Assembly: GCA_964525185.1 (NCBI GenBank)
Contig: CAZGFQ010000041.1
Span: 1-16,949 of the forward strand
Source: JABHGY01 sp964525185
GTDB lineage: Bacteria; Fidelibacterota; Marinisomatia; Marinisomatales; UBA1611
Direction of reading: 5' to 3'
DNA: 16,949 nucleotides
The notes under the pieces were generated by a model. The model had not been told where the DNA came from, made no database searches, and saw only the letters and a list, made by a program, of their open reading frames with translations. The number at the start of each line of letters is the position of its first letter. The first letter of the stretch is position 1. The position numbers and the translations under genes were made by a program. Shown piece by piece: positions 16,866-16,949 of this stretch.

Positions 16866-16949
16866 ATATAAATAGATACCATATAAAACGGGTTCGCCCG
16901 CCGGAACGAAATGAATGCGAACTTTGTTCGCTTGAATCGAGTGGAGGCG
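16866..16949. other. Non-coding right edge with small GC-rich hairpins
   Basis: After the receptor stop, an AT-rich stretch gives way to GC-rich sequence that is unlike the rest of the window. It contains GTTC/GAAC arms (16892-16907) and a clean stem-loop, GCGAAC-ttt-GTTCGC (16917-16931). No poly-T follows, so this is not a standard terminator. It may be the start of a repeat element continuing beyond the window. No gene is seen. Confidence 0.35.

Overview
The window is AT-rich and looks like a diderm, FCB-group genome. The evidence is a FecI/FecR/TonB-receptor regulatory set with a DUF4974-type FecR and an STN-type receptor, a type IX (Por) secretion-like C-terminal domain (PNPFN…LLLK), lipobox proteins, and weak use of Shine-Dalgarno sequences. 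Candidatus Marinimicrobia (SAR406) or a close relative is my best guess. It rests on protein style alone and has not been tested by any search.

Layout. Positions 1-475 hold two inverted repeats and a short + strand ORF that looks like a truncated secreted protein. Positions 476-12377 form one tightly packed minus-strand operon. In order of transcription it encodes a lipoprotein with carboxypeptidase-regulatory-like and SH3-like domains, a small exported protein with two PEGA-like repeats, an exported/membrane DUF5683-like protein, a lipoprotein that is essentially one cohesin domain, and a giant (~2994 aa) secreted protein. The giant protein has a jelly-roll N-terminus, about 12 Ig-like repeats of one type and 4 of another, two LamG-like lectin domains nested inside repeats, Fn3-like domains, an internal dockerin and a type IX sorting domain. 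Positions 12378-12728 are the divergent control region and contain a 17-bp hairpin. Positions 12729-16865 run on the + strand: ECF sigma factor, FecR anti-sigma factor, and TonB-dependent transducer/receptor. The last 84 bases carry GC-rich small hairpins and no gene.

How the parts may work together (inference). The lipid-anchored cohesin and the dockerin of the giant protein come from adjacent, translationally coupled genes (ATGA overlap). This suggests a two-part surface display in which the cohesin lipoprotein holds the giant lectin/adhesin on the outer membrane. The PEGA, DUF5683 and SH3-type proteins could be envelope support for it. The divergent sigma/FecR/TonB-receptor set has no SusD and no catabolic genes beside it. 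It may therefore be a cell-surface signalling switch for this display operon rather than an ordinary nutrient-uptake locus.
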